Made by a program: the position numbers and the translations under genes. From PFJX01 sp031426815 (GTDB taxonomy: Bacteria; Pseudomonadota; Gammaproteobacteria; Burkholderiales; Thiobacillaceae): 64,000 nt of DNA. The DNA is taken from the NCBI GenBank assembly GCA_031426815.1, contig JASJPG010000034.1:69312-133311 (forward strand). The letters are read 5' to 3'. Of the stretch, positions 34,993 to 42,644 are shown in pieces. Numbering within the stretch: the first letter of the stretch is position 1; the number at the start of each line of letters is the position of its first letter. Under the pieces are notes generated by a model that did no database searches, had not been told where the DNA came from, and was given only the letters and a program-made list of their open reading frames with translations.

Positions 34993-35029
34993 CGTTTTAC
35001 CTTCTCTTTGGTATCAAGCGTCTAGTTTG

Positions 35030-35398
35030 TCAGGCGGCAAGTGCTTCGTCGTAAATTTCGGTGTGAATCACAAACCCGGTGAGGTAAGGCAGTCCGCGCG
35101 GGATCCCGTATTCCTTGCTGGTGATGCGTCCGATCGTCCAGCCCATCCACTCGTTCGTTGCGGCGGCGATCGCGGCATCCAGATTCGCGCCGTGGTGCAT
35201 CTGGTTGAGGACGCTGTCGGCAAAATGGCGTCCGTAGCGGCTGTCCATAAAGATTCGGACCGTTTCCAGCGGCTGGCCAGTGGCTTCGGCAACCGCGCGC
35301 ATCGCGATCGGCCAGGCTGCTTCGGCGTGTTCGTTCATGGTGCCAAAAAAGCCCCAGGCGTCGTTCTGGGTGGCGGGGGTATGGTTGGTGGTGGTCAT
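35030..35398 (-). CDS. Array gene 1: hypothetical protein (122 aa)
   Basis: ATG 35398 with AGGAG upstream. Contains HAEAAWPIAMRAVAEATG and WTIGRITSKEYGIPRGLPYL. No recognised family. Copy A of the 31-bp repeat ends 36 nt upstream. Last gene of the minus-strand array. Confidence 0.7.
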   Translation of the reverse strand: MTTTNHTPATQNDAWGFFGTMNEHAEAAWPIAMRAVAEATGQPLETVRIFMDSRYGRHFADSVLNQMHHGANLDAAIAAATNEWMGWTIGRITSKEYGIPRGLPYLTGFVIHTEIYDEALAA

Positions 35399-35434
35399 CG
35401 TTTTCTCCTGCGGGTTGTTGGTTGCGACACCCGT

Positions 35435-35465
35435 ATGAACGCGCTGTGCGATTGAGAAGCCAAGC
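35435..35465 (-). repeat. 31-bp split repeat, copy A
   Basis: GCTTGGCTTC, spacer TCAATCGC, ACAGCGCGTTCAT (minus strand). 36 nt before the ATG at 35398. Confidence 0.95.
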
Positions 35466-35495
35466 AATTCTGGCTTCATTTTCAATCTTTCTCGA

Positions 35496-35855
35496 TCACC
35501 CGAGGCGTGCCACGTAGCGGGCGTAGTCGCTGCCTTCGGGGTTGACGTAAAGGTAGGGGCGGCCCGGTGCGGTGACCTCCACGCAGAGGCAACCATCGCC
35601 AATGCCACCGCCTTTGCCGCGCAGCCAATCGCGCGAGACCAGCAGACTGCGGGCAAACTCATCGAACTCGGCCGGGGTCAATTCCTTGGTTTCGGTGATG
35701 TAAACCCTGGTTTGTCCGTTGCCGCCCACCTCGCTGAGGTCGACAGGTTTGCGGGCAAAGGGCAGTCGGACGCCCAACTCCTCAACCTCGATGGCGTTGC
35801 CGCCATATTGCAAGGTGCGAGGAGTGCGTTCGATGCTGATGGTCATGGTGGTCAT
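35496..35855 (-). CDS. Array gene 2: hypothetical protein (119 aa)
   Basis: ATG 35855 with AGGAG upstream. Contains GGNAIEVEELGVRLPFARK and CLCVEVTAPGRPYLYVNP. No known family. Copy B of the repeat lies 39 nt upstream, the widest spacing in the array. Confidence 0.7.
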   Translation of the reverse strand: MTTMTISIERTPRTLQYGGNAIEVEELGVRLPFARKPVDLSEVGGNGQTRVYITETKELTPAEFDEFARSLLVSRDWLRGKGGGIGDGCLCVEVTAPGRPYLYVNPEGSDYARYVARLG

Positions 35856-35894
35856 GGCGGTTCTCCTGTTGCGTTGGGGGTAATCGACATCCGT

Positions 35895-35925
35895 ATGAAC
35901 GCGCTGTGTGCCAGGGAAGCCAAGC
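35895..35925 (-). repeat. 31-bp split repeat, copy B
   Basis: GCTTGGCTTC, spacer CCTGGCAC, ACAGCGCGTTCAT. Confidence 0.95.
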
Positions 35926-35941
35926 TTCTTTCGATTGAAAT

Positions 35942-36316
35942 TCAGAACCAGGACACATCGGATTGCATTGCGCTGGCCTGCGCCAACAAGGTGGCCACCT
36001 CGCGGAGGCGGCGCTCAACGCCCTCCTGGTCGATGCCGGGATCAAGGTAACGCAGCGACCTGCTGATGGTCGGCATGCCGGCCTGGTCAATCACGGTGGT
36101 TGCAAACTCGACTTCCTGCGCGGCGCTAGGCAACGGGGTCGCGCCATTGAGTGCCACGAGGATGGCGCGGCGGGCCTTGGGAATTTCCGCCAGGGCAATG
36201 TGTCCGAAACCGGCCTCGACATCCATGTTCAGCAGGCCCAGGACGAGTGCGGCGTTGCGGTTGTTGTAGTTGAGGTTGATGTCTTGCTGGCGGTCGATCT
36301 GCAGGGTGATGCTCAT
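35942..36316 (-). CDS. Array gene 3: hypothetical protein (124 aa)
   Basis: Start ATG 36316 behind an AAGAGCACCCC leader. N-terminal QIDRQQDINLNYNNRNAALV and a helical C-terminus (EGVERRLREVATLLAQASAM). The frame continues further upstream but through the repeat, so the internal ATG is preferred. No known family. Confidence 0.65.
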   Translation of the reverse strand: MSITLQIDRQQDINLNYNNRNAALVLGLLNMDVEAGFGHIALAEIPKARRAILVALNGATPLPSAAQEVEFATTVIDQAGMPTISRSLRYLDPGIDQEGVERRLREVATLLAQASAMQSDVSWF

Positions 36317-36350
36317 GGGGTGCTCTTGGGTTGGATCCAGTGATGCCAGG

Positions 36351-36381
36351 ATGAACGCGCTGTGTGCTTGATAAGCCAAGC
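36351..36381 (-). repeat. 31-bp split repeat, copy C
   Basis: GCTTGGCTTA (last base deviates), spacer TCAAGCAC, ACAGCGCGTTCAT. Confidence 0.95.
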
Positions 36382-36409
36382 GCAATCACCCGCTTTCCCG
36401 GAGTGCTGA

Positions 36410-36667
36410 TCAGCAGCTCCGCAACACCTTGATGCCCGCGTTTGCGAGGCTCAACACCGCGCTGGCAAAGGACACCTCTGCCAGCCAGGGCGCGGCCTTG
36501 GCATCCTCCAGCAACTCGTCGATGGCTTCCTTGGACTTGGCGCGCATCGCGGCACACGCGGCCTCCTGTCGCGCCGGGCTGGCGATCCTGATCTCAGGGC
36601 ACAGGCGCACCAGGGTAGTCAGGGCGGCAGTACCGAGTTTTTGCCCCAGGATGTCGATGCTGTTCAT
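36410..36667 (-). CDS. Array gene 4b: hypothetical protein (85 aa)
   Basis: ATG 36667 overlaps the stop of the 46-aa gene before it (ATGA), the only case in the array where two genes share one repeat. MNSIDILGQKLGTAALTTLV start; helical with EAACAAMRAKSKEAIDELLE. No known family. Confidence 0.65.
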   Translation of the reverse strand: MNSIDILGQKLGTAALTTLVRLCPEIRIASPARQEAACAAMRAKSKEAIDELLEDAKAAPWLAEVSFASAVLSLANAGIKVLRSC

Positions 36668-36804
36668 TGCGCATCCTCCGGGCTGTGGCAATCGATGACA
36701 TGGACCGCATCGCTGGCGAAGGCCTTGGCCTCCTCCATGCTGCGATGGTGAAAGAAGTACACCGTGCCGTCGGCGCGGGTGGCTTTGTAAAGGTGGAAGT
36801 CCAT
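36664..36804 (-). CDS. Array gene 4a: small protein (46 aa)
   Basis: ATG 36804 with AGGAG upstream, stop at 36664. It begins MDFHLYKATRADGTVYFFHH and ends VIDCHSPEDAQ. A compact beta/alpha small protein. The position 33 nt behind repeat copy D and the ATGA overlap with the next gene support reality. Confidence 0.65.
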   Translation of the reverse strand: MDFHLYKATRADGTVYFFHHRSMEEAKAFASDAVHVIDCHSPEDAQ

Positions 36805-36837
36805 CTGGTGGCTCCTGGGGACGTGGATGACGCCCCC

Positions 36838-36868
36838 ATGAACGCGCTGTGTGATTGAGAAGCCAAGC
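36838..36868 (-). repeat. 31-bp split repeat, copy D
   Basis: GCTTGGCTTC, spacer TCAATCAC, ACAGCGCGTTCAT. It begins only 3 nt after the stop of the preceding gene. Confidence 0.95.
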
Positions 36869-36871
36869 TAT

Positions 36872-37108
36872 TCAATTCATCGACGCCCGGCGCAATTTAA
36901 AGACATGGGCCAGAACATCGGCGTCAAACCCGTAGGCCTCGATGTTGATGCGGTTCATGCCTTCGCGTTCAAGGATGCGCCAGCGTTGGGCATCGTTCTC
37001 GGCGCCCGCGACTTCGACCATGAGGGAGTTCAGATAAGCGTCCTCCTCGGCGTTGAGCGGGCGCGGCTGCGCGCGAAGCGATTCCATGATTTGGATGAGA
37101 TTCGGCAT
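36872..37108 (-). CDS. Array gene 5b: hypothetical protein (78 aa)
   Basis: ATG 37108 follows GGGAG by 8 nt; an alternative ATG 37123 abuts the upstream stop. Contains LRAQPRPLNAEEDAYLNSL and a C-terminal LAHVFKLRRASMN. Follows the DUF3489 gene without its own repeat, so they are cotranscribed. Confidence 0.65.
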   Translation of the reverse strand: MPNLIQIMESLRAQPRPLNAEEDAYLNSLMVEVAGAENDAQRWRILEREGMNRINIEAYGFDADVLAHVFKLRRASMN

Positions 37109-37123
37109 GGTCGTGGCTCCCAT

Positions 37124-37642
37124 TCAACCTACGCGATAGACCCGCTCGCCGCCCTGGACCTTCTCCGAGATCAGGTTCAGGCCCAGCTTCTTCTTGAACG
37201 CCCCGGCGAAGGTGCCGCGCACCGTGTGCGCCTGCCAGCCCGTGGCGGCCATGACCTGGGGAATCGTCGCCCCCTCGGCGCGCTTCAGCATCGCGACCAC
37301 TTGTGCCTGCTTGCTGTTCTCGCGGGTGTGGGGCTTCGCCTCCTTGACTGTGTCCGGCCAAGTCGCTTCGGCGGCGGCGACATCGGCCTCCAGGGCGGCG
37401 TCTTTGACAGGTTCCGGATCATGGGCCGGGCGGCTGCGGCCGATGGCGGCGTAGCCGTCGTCGGTGAGGAGGTGTTTGCCGTTTTGCTCGACGATCAGTC
37501 CGCGCGAGGTGAGTCCGCCGAATACTTTGACCCGCGCGCCACCCCGCAGGGTGGGCGGCAGGGGTTCGATGTCGCCATCCGGACGGTAGGCGGCCTGGGT
37601 CAGGATGGTGGTTTGGGATTCGGTCAGTTTGATGGTGGTCAT
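37124..37642 (-). CDS. Array gene 5a: DUF3489 protein (172 aa)
   Basis: The C-terminal DUF3489 signature KQAQVVAMLKRAEGATIPQV, TGWQAHTVRGTFAGAFKKKL and GERVYRVG is clear. The fold looks like a winged helix. The N-terminal 60 residues contain LTESQTTILTQAA and a second small domain. Function unknown; common in proteobacterial phages. AAGGAG before ATG 37642; repeat copy E lies 31 nt upstream. Confidence 0.85.
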   Translation of the reverse strand: MTTIKLTESQTTILTQAAYRPDGDIEPLPPTLRGGARVKVFGGLTSRGLIVEQNGKHLLTDDGYAAIGRSRPAHDPEPVKDAALEADVAAAEATWPDTVKEAKPHTRENSKQAQVVAMLKRAEGATIPQVMAATGWQAHTVRGTFAGAFKKKLGLNLISEKVQGGERVYRVG

Positions 37643-37673
37643 GTCGTACTCCTTGCTGGTTGATGGTGATGTG

Positions 37674-37704
37674 ATGAACGCGCTGTTCCGAGGTGAAGCC
37701 AAGC
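37674..37704 (-). repeat. 31-bp split repeat, copy E
   Basis: GCTTGGCTTC, spacer ACCTCGGA, ACAGCGCGTTCAT. Confidence 0.95.
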
Positions 37705-37726
37705 GTTTCGTCTGGCTTCGATCCGT

Positions 37727-37936
37727 TCAGTCGCCACTAGCGATTTCCTGCTCGGAGGGACGCGACACGTTCATGCCGACTTCGACACCTGCTTTGAATG
37801 CAGCTTCCAGTGCGTCGCGGATGCTCCAGACCGCCAAGTCGTGGAAATCGAGGCGATCCGAGTGGCGGGTTTCCAGGGTGTCGATGCGCAGGTGTTTCTG
37901 GGCGATCAGGGTGTAAATGCTGTCGATCTGGGTCAT
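37727..37936 (-). CDS. Array gene 6: DUF6900-like small protein (69 aa)
   Basis: Begins MTQIDSIYTLIAQKHLRIDT and has HDLAVWSIRDALEAAFKAGV, a pattern I associate with DUF6900 (tentative). Helical. ATG 37936, repeat copy F 35 nt upstream. Confidence 0.7.
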   Translation of the reverse strand: MTQIDSIYTLIAQKHLRIDTLETRHSDRLDFHDLAVWSIRDALEAAFKAGVEVGMNVSRPSEQEIASGD

Positions 37937-37971
37937 GGTCGTGTCCTGGTGACGTCGTTGATGGTGATTGG

Positions 37972-38002
37972 ATGAACGCGCTGTGGTGGATTGAAGCCAA
38001 GC
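37972..38002 (-). repeat. 31-bp split repeat, copy F
   Basis: GCTTGGCTTC, spacer AATCCACC, ACAGCGCGTTCAT. Confidence 0.95.
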
Positions 38003-38023
38003 ACTTTCCGCTTGGCTTCGCCT

Positions 38024-38287
38024 TCAGGATTCCTGGCCCGTCGAACGTTTGAGGACATCGCGGGCGATGCGATCGACGTAAATGTCTCCACTGGCGATGG
38101 CCTCGAGCAACTCGCTGTCGAGCGTGCCAACCAAAGCCATGCGCCGGCGTTCGAGTTCGCTGCGTGCGAGGCGCTGCCAATCGTCGAATTCCATCAACTG
38201 CTGGAGTTTCTCGGGGTGGCCCCGGCCGTAACCGGTGAGGTAATTGAAGAGGCGTTCGGCGAGATCTTGAGGGCTGGTGGTTTCCAT
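38024..38287 (-). CDS. Array gene 7: hypothetical protein (87 aa)
   Basis: ATG 38287 after an AGGAG site. Contains DLAERLFNYLTGYGRGHPEK and GDIYVDRIARDVLKR. Helical, no known family. Confidence 0.7.
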   Translation of the reverse strand: METTSPQDLAERLFNYLTGYGRGHPEKLQQLMEFDDWQRLARSELERRRMALVGTLDSELLEAIASGDIYVDRIARDVLKRSTGQES

Positions 38288-38320
38288 GGCGTGCTCCTGG
38301 ATGGGGGTGATGGTGATGGG

Positions 38321-38351
38321 ATGAACGCGCTGTTCAAGCGGGAAGCCAAGC
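38321..38351 (-). repeat. 31-bp split repeat, copy G
   Basis: GCTTGGCTTC, spacer CCGCTTGA, ACAGCGCGTTCAT. Confidence 0.95.
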
Positions 38352-38376
38352 ATTTCGCAGGGCTTCCCGATCTCGA

Positions 38377-38649
38377 TCAGGCCTCGTCGTCCTTGTCCTC
38401 GGCAGCCGCTTCGATTTCCGCGATGGTGTCTTCCATCGAGCACATGGAGCCGCCCAGGTAAGCGTGGTCGTTGGTCAGGGCGATCCTGGCGTGGGCGAGC
38501 CAGTAGGACTCGGCCCGTTGCAGGGTCATCTCCTGGCCGCTTTGCAAGATCAGTGTCTTGGCTTGCTCCAGGCACTCCAGCATCTGCGCCTGGATCTCGC
38601 GCAGTTCATCGACGAGTTCCTGGCGTTTCTCGGGGGTTTGCGTGGTCAT
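38377..38649 (-). CDS. Array gene 8: helical hypothetical protein (90 aa)
   Basis: ATG 38649 with a CGGAG site. An N-terminal coiled-coil helix (PEKRQELVDELREIQAQMLE) and an acidic tail (EIEAAAEDKDDEA). First gene of the array, divergent from the terminase operon; repeat copy H lies 34 nt upstream. Confidence 0.7.
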   Translation of the reverse strand: MTTQTPEKRQELVDELREIQAQMLECLEQAKTLILQSGQEMTLQRAESYWLAHARIALTNDHAYLGGSMCSMEDTIAEIEAAAEDKDDEA

Positions 38650-38683
38650 GTTCGTCTCCGTGGACGTGGTTGATGGTGTGGTC

Positions 38684-38714
38684 ATGAACGCGCTGTGCCA
38701 GAGACAAGCCAAGC
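38684..38714 (-). repeat. 31-bp split repeat, copy H
   Basis: GCTTGGCTTG (last base deviates), spacer TCTCTGGC, ACAGCGCGTTCAT. It lies in the divergent gap between the array and the small terminase gene. Confidence 0.95.
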
Positions 38715-38753
38715 TCTATCTCGATCAAAACCATCAATTTTTAGCTGGATCTC

Positions 38754-39290
38754 ATGGGTCTCTCGATTCGCGCCTACGCCCGCCATCGGGGGGTGTCCGA
38801 CACCGCCGTTCACAAGGCGATCCGCGCCGGCCGCATCACGCCCGAGGCGGATGGCACGCTGGATCCGGACAAGGTCGATCGGGAGTGGAACAAGAACACC
38901 GAGGCCCCTGTCCCGGGCACCCAACGCCGGGCCGAAACCATCTCGATCAAGGAAGCGCCGGCATCGGCCGAGCCGCAAACGCCCACCCTGGGCACCGGCG
39001 GCACTTCGCTGTTGCAGGCGCGCACGGTCAACGAAGTGGTCAAGGCGCAGACCAACAAGGTGCGTCTGGCGCGGTTGAAGGGCGACCTGGTCGACCGCTC
39101 CCAGGCCATCGCCCACGTCTTCCAGCTGGCGCGCAATGAACGCGACGCTTGGCTCAACTGGCCGGCGCGCGTGTCGGCGCAGATGGCGGCCACGCTCGGC
39201 ATGGACGCCCACGCCCTGCACATCGCCCTGGATGAGGCGGTGCGTACACACCTGATGGAACTGGGCGAACTGCGGCCCAAGGTGGATTGA
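38754..39290 (+). CDS. Terminase small subunit (lambda Nu1-like)
   Basis: A 178-aa protein with an N-terminal HTH (SIRAYARHRGVSDTAVHKAI; then GRITPEADGTLDPDKVDREW) for cos or pac recognition and a C-terminal helical half for large-subunit contact. Its stop overlaps the large terminase start (TGATGG). First gene of the late operon. Confidence 0.85.
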   Translation: MGLSIRAYARHRGVSDTAVHKAIRAGRITPEADGTLDPDKVDREWNKNTEAPVPGTQRRAETISIKEAPASAEPQTPTLGTGGTSLLQARTVNEVVKAQTNKVRLARLKGDLVDRSQAIAHVFQLARNERDAWLNWPARVSAQMAATLGMDAHALHIALDEAVRTHLMELGELRPKVD

Positions 39291-41263
39291 TGGAATACGA
39301 AGGTGGCATCGAGATAGAACGCGCCTGGCGCGAGGGGCTGACCCCGGATCCGATGCTGACCCTGTCGGAATGGGCCGACCGGCACCGGGTGCTGTCCAGC
39401 AAGTCCTCCTCGGAACCAGGGCGCTGGCGCACCAGCCGCACGCCGTATCTGAAGGAAATCATGGACTGCCTGTCGCCGACGTCGCCGATCGAACGCATTG
39501 TGTTCATGGCCGGCGGCCAGCTGGGCAAGACCGAATGCGGCAACAACTGGATCGGCTACGTGATCCACCATGCGCCCGGTCCGATGATGGCGGTGTCGCC
39601 GACGGTGGAGATGGCCAAGCGCAACTCCAAGCAGCGCATCGATCCGCTGATCGAGGAGTCGCCAACGCTGAAGGAACTGATCTCGCCGGCCCGCAGTCGG
39701 GATTCCGGCAACACCATCCTGGCCAAGGAATTCAGGGGCGGCGTGCTGGTGATGACCGGAGCGAACAGCGCCGTCGGATTGCGAAGCATGCCGGTGCGTT
39801 ACCTGTTCCTCGACGAGGTGGATGGTTACCCCCTGGACGTCGATGGTGAGGGTGACGCGATTTCTCTCGCCGAGGCCCGCACCCGTACCTTCGCGCGGCG
39901 CAAGATCTTCATCGTATCCACCCCGACCATCGCCGGGGTGTCGGCCATCGAGCGCGAGTACGAGGCGTCCGACCAGCGCCGCTACTTCGTGCCCTGCCCT
40001 CACTGTGGACACCGCCAGTGGCTGCGCTTCGAGCAACTGCGCTGGGACAAGAAACATCCCGAGACGGCGGCCTATGTCTGCGAGACCTGCGACACCGCCA
40101 TCGCCGAACATCACAAGACCGCGATGCTGGCGGCGGGTGAGTGGCGCGCAATGGGAACAAGTAATGGAAAGACGGCAGGCTTCCACCTGTCGTCGCTCTA
40201 CAGCCCGATCGGCTGGCGCTCCTGGCGCGACATCGCCGCCGCCTGGGAATCCTCTGTGAACAAGGAATCCGGATCAGCCAGCGCCATCAAGACCTTCAAG
40301 AACACGGAACTGGGCGAGACCTGGATCGAGGAAGGCGAGGCGCCAGACTGGCAGCGCTTGCTGGAGCGGCGCGAGGATTACCGCATCGGATCCATCCCTG
40401 TCGGCGGCCTGCTGCTGGTGGGCGGGGCCGACGTGCAGAAGGATCGTATCGAGGCCTCGATCTGGGCATTCGGGCGCGGCAAGGAAGCGTGGCTCATCGA
40501 GCACCGAGTGCTGATGGGCGACACCGCGCGGGACACGGTCTGGCGTCAGTTGGCCCAGATACTGACCGAATCCTGGACCCATGCCTCGGGCGCACAGATG
40601 CCGCTGGCCCGTATCGCCCTGGATACCGGCTTCGCCACCCAGGAGGCCTACGCCTTCGTGCGCGCGGCAAAGGACCACCGGCTGATGGCGGTGAAGGGCG
40701 TGCCGCGTGGGGCGGCCCTGATCGGCACGCCCACGGCGGTCGACGTGACCCAGGCCGGCAAGAAGCTGCGCCGTGGCATCAAGGTCTATTCGGTGGCGGT
40801 GGGCATCGCCAAGCTGGAGTTCTACAACGCATTGCGCAAAGCCGCCGAGGTGGAAGAGGACGGCGTCACTGTTCGCTACCCCACAGGTTTCGTGCATCTG
40901 CCGAAGGTGGATGCCGAGTTCATCCAGCAACTCTGCGCCGAACAATTGATCACCCGCCGCAACCGCAACGGCTTCCCGGTGCGGGAGTGGCAGAAGACCC
41001 GCGAGCGCAACGAGGCGCTGGACTGCTACGTCTACGCCCGCGCCGCTGCTGCTGCCGCAGGGCTGGACCGCTTCGAGGAACGCCATTGGCGGGAACTGGA
41101 GCGGCAACTTGGACTGCCACCAGGACTACCGCCGCCAACTGGCGAGCCACCGATAGAAACACCAACCGACCAATTCACTGAGGCCACCCATCGCGGTGGC
41201 CTCAGTGCTTCTGGAATCCCGAAACCCGCGCGGCGCGTCATCAAAAGCCGCTGGATCGGGTGA
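39290..41263 (+). CDS. Terminase large subunit (lambda gpA family)
   Basis: A 657-aa packaging motor. ATPase motifs: FMAGGQLGKTECGNNW (Walker A-like, about 73-88) and RYLFLDEVDGY (Walker B, about 173). A zinc-binding CPHCGH...CETCD follows at about 240-265. The C-terminal nuclease has GGADVQKDRIEAS and ALDTGFATQEAYAF. Typical gpA length. The last 40 codons contain a perfect 13-bp hairpin. Confidence 0.95.
   Translation: MEYEGGIEIERAWREGLTPDPMLTLSEWADRHRVLSSKSSSEPGRWRTSRTPYLKEIMDCLSPTSPIERIVFMAGGQLGKTECGNNWIGYVIHHAPGPMMAVSPTVEMAKRNSKQRIDPLIEESPTLKELISPARSRDSGNTILAKEFRGGVLVMTGANSAVGLRSMPVRYLFLDEVDGYPLDVDGEGDAISLAEARTRTFARRKIFIVSTPTIAGVSAIEREYEASDQRRYFVPCPHCGHRQWLRFEQLRWDKKHPETAAYVCETCDTAIAEHHKTAMLAAGEWRAMGTSNGKTAGFHLSSLYSPIGWRSWRDIAAAWESSVNKESGSASAIKTFKNTELGETWIEEGEAPDWQRLLERREDYRIGSIPVGGLLLVGGADVQKDRIEASIWAFGRGKEAWLIEHRVLMGDTARDTVWRQLAQILTESWTHASGAQMPLARIALDTGFATQEAYAFVRAAKDHRLMAVKGVPRGAALIGTPTAVDVTQAGKKLRRGIKVYSVAVGIAKLEFYNALRKAAEVEEDGVTVRYPTGFVHLPKVDAEFIQQLCAEQLITRRNRNGFPVREWQKTRERNEALDCYVYARAAAAAAGLDRFEERHWRELERQLGLPPGLPPPTGEPPIETPTDQFTEATHRGGLSASGIPKPARRVIKSRWIG
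41176..41207. repeat. Perfect 13-bp inverted repeat in the terminase gene end
   Basis: CACTGAGGCCACC (41176-41188), loop CATCGC, GGTGGCCTCAGTG (41195-41207). No T-run follows. It lies in the coding sequence about 55 bp before the terminase stop. Confidence 0.8.
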
Positions 41264-41311
41264 TGTGGGCGTCTTGCCCAAAACCTTCAATCTTCAATAA
41301 GGAAACACACC

Positions 41312-41803
41312 ATGAGTTTGCAAACCCAGATCCAGAGCTTTGTCCTGCGCGCAGCCCAGGAATTCAACGCGGTCTCCACCAAGATCGGCTCGCTGGCCTC
41401 CCTGTCCACCACTGACAAGACCAGCCTGGTATCGGCCATCAACGAACTGAAGAACGCGGTCAATGCGTCCACCAGCATCGATGACAGCGCGATCACCACC
41501 AGCACCACCTACTCGTCTTCCAAGATCGTCGGCCTGCTTGACGCATTGAAGGCTGACATCCTGGGTGGCGCCGATGCCGCGTTCGACACCTTGCTGGAAA
41601 TCCAGCAGGCCATCCAGACCGGTGAGAGCGCTGCCACTGCGCTGCTGGATGCCGTCAACAAGCGCGTTCGCTATGACGCGGCCCAGGCACTGACCGCGCC
41701 TGAACAGGCTCAGGCCCGCAGCAACATCGGTGCGGTCGCCGCCGCCGATGTGGGCGACACCGCCTTCGACTTCGTCGCTGCCTTCGAAGCCGCTCTGATC
41801 TAA
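41312..41803 (+). CDS. Head or tail fibre-like protein (163 aa)
   Basis: Contains the fibre-type segment TTDKTSLVSAINELKNAVNA and a second heptad-rich part (AAFDTLLEIQQAIQTGESAA), then TAPEQAQARSNIGAVAAADV, a motif common in trimeric phage fibres. It is placed between terminase and gpW, where lambda has nothing, so it may decorate the capsid or be a short fibre (inference). Confidence 0.6.
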   Translation: MSLQTQIQSFVLRAAQEFNAVSTKIGSLASLSTTDKTSLVSAINELKNAVNASTSIDDSAITTSTTYSSSKIVGLLDALKADILGGADAAFDTLLEIQQAIQTGESAATALLDAVNKRVRYDAAQALTAPEQAQARSNIGAVAAADVGDTAFDFVAAFEAALI

Positions 41804-41867
41804 ACCTGCCCGCCCGGTTTCCTGCCATCGGGCAGGCCGGGCTCCCAATTCTTGATCGAGGCATCTC

Positions 41868-42644
41868 ATGAGCACACTCGACACCCATCTGGGCACGGTT
41901 CGCGACTGGATCACCCAACTGCGGCTCGGCAATCCCACCACGCCGATTCCCGCTGTATTGCCTGGCAGTCGGCAAACCCTGGATCTGGGCCCCGGTGAAA
42001 CCCTGGAGATCGTCCATGCCAACGATCCGGAATATCAACGCCTGCTCTCCCTGGCGGAACAGGTCATTGAGCCGGGTGGCAGCCTGATTCCTGTGATGAC
42101 GGGGAACACCTCGTCCCAGTGCACGATATCTGCGTCGACGACCCATCCCACCATTGCCGGACCCTGGCGTGCCGTTGATGGCAATCTCGCCATGCACTGG
42201 ACAGCCGGTTCTTACCTCACCAGTGGCTGGTGGCGCTGCTGTTTCCCGACACCCAAAAACCTGCTGAGCTACGCCATGACCTCGCGCAGCGTATATGGCG
42301 ACAGTGCGCCACGAGACTGGACACTGCGCGGCTCCTTTGACGGGGTGAACTGGACGCAGGTGGACGCGCGTACCGGTGTGACCTGGAGCAACAGTCAGCG
42401 ACGTGAATTCAGCCTGTCCCAATCAGCCAGTTTTACTTGCTGGGAGATCAACGTCACGGCAACCGCCAGGCCGGACTACGAAGGTGCCCTGGCCATCGCC
42501 GAAGTTCAGTTTTACGCCCCGCCCACGCAACGCATCCTGGTCCCCTCGCCACAGAACTACCAGATCGAGTATCAGGGTGACCGCACGCTGATCAAGCGCC
42601 TTGCCGCCGAGCGTCGCCTGCTGACCGCCACGGTGCGCCTGTGA
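41868..42644 (+). CDS. Virion protein with F5/8 type C (discoidin-like) domain
   Basis: A 258-aa protein. Residues about 85-215 resemble a discoidin/F5-8C carbohydrate-binding domain: PWRAVDGNLAMHWTAGS, PRDWTLRGSFDGVNWTQVDA and the closing beta strand ALAIAEVQFYAP. Such domains bind surface glycans. Follows the fibre-like gene after a 64-nt gap holding a CCTGCCCG/CGGGCAGG hairpin. Probably surface exposed. Confidence 0.65.
   Translation: MSTLDTHLGTVRDWITQLRLGNPTTPIPAVLPGSRQTLDLGPGETLEIVHANDPEYQRLLSLAEQVIEPGGSLIPVMTGNTSSQCTISASTTHPTIAGPWRAVDGNLAMHWTAGSYLTSGWWRCCFPTPKNLLSYAMTSRSVYGDSAPRDWTLRGSFDGVNWTQVDARTGVTWSNSQRREFSLSQSASFTCWEINVTATARPDYEGALAIAEVQFYAPPTQRILVPSPQNYQIEYQGDRTLIKRLAAERRLLTATVRL

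Noticed and set aside
35435..38714. CRISPR array
   Set aside because: The 31-bp repeats are separated by whole genes and differ internally by 8 bp; there are no 30-40 bp spacers and no cas genes.
35435..38714. Integron attC sites
   Set aside because: The two conserved arms are not inverted complements of each other and no integron-type tyrosine integrase is present.
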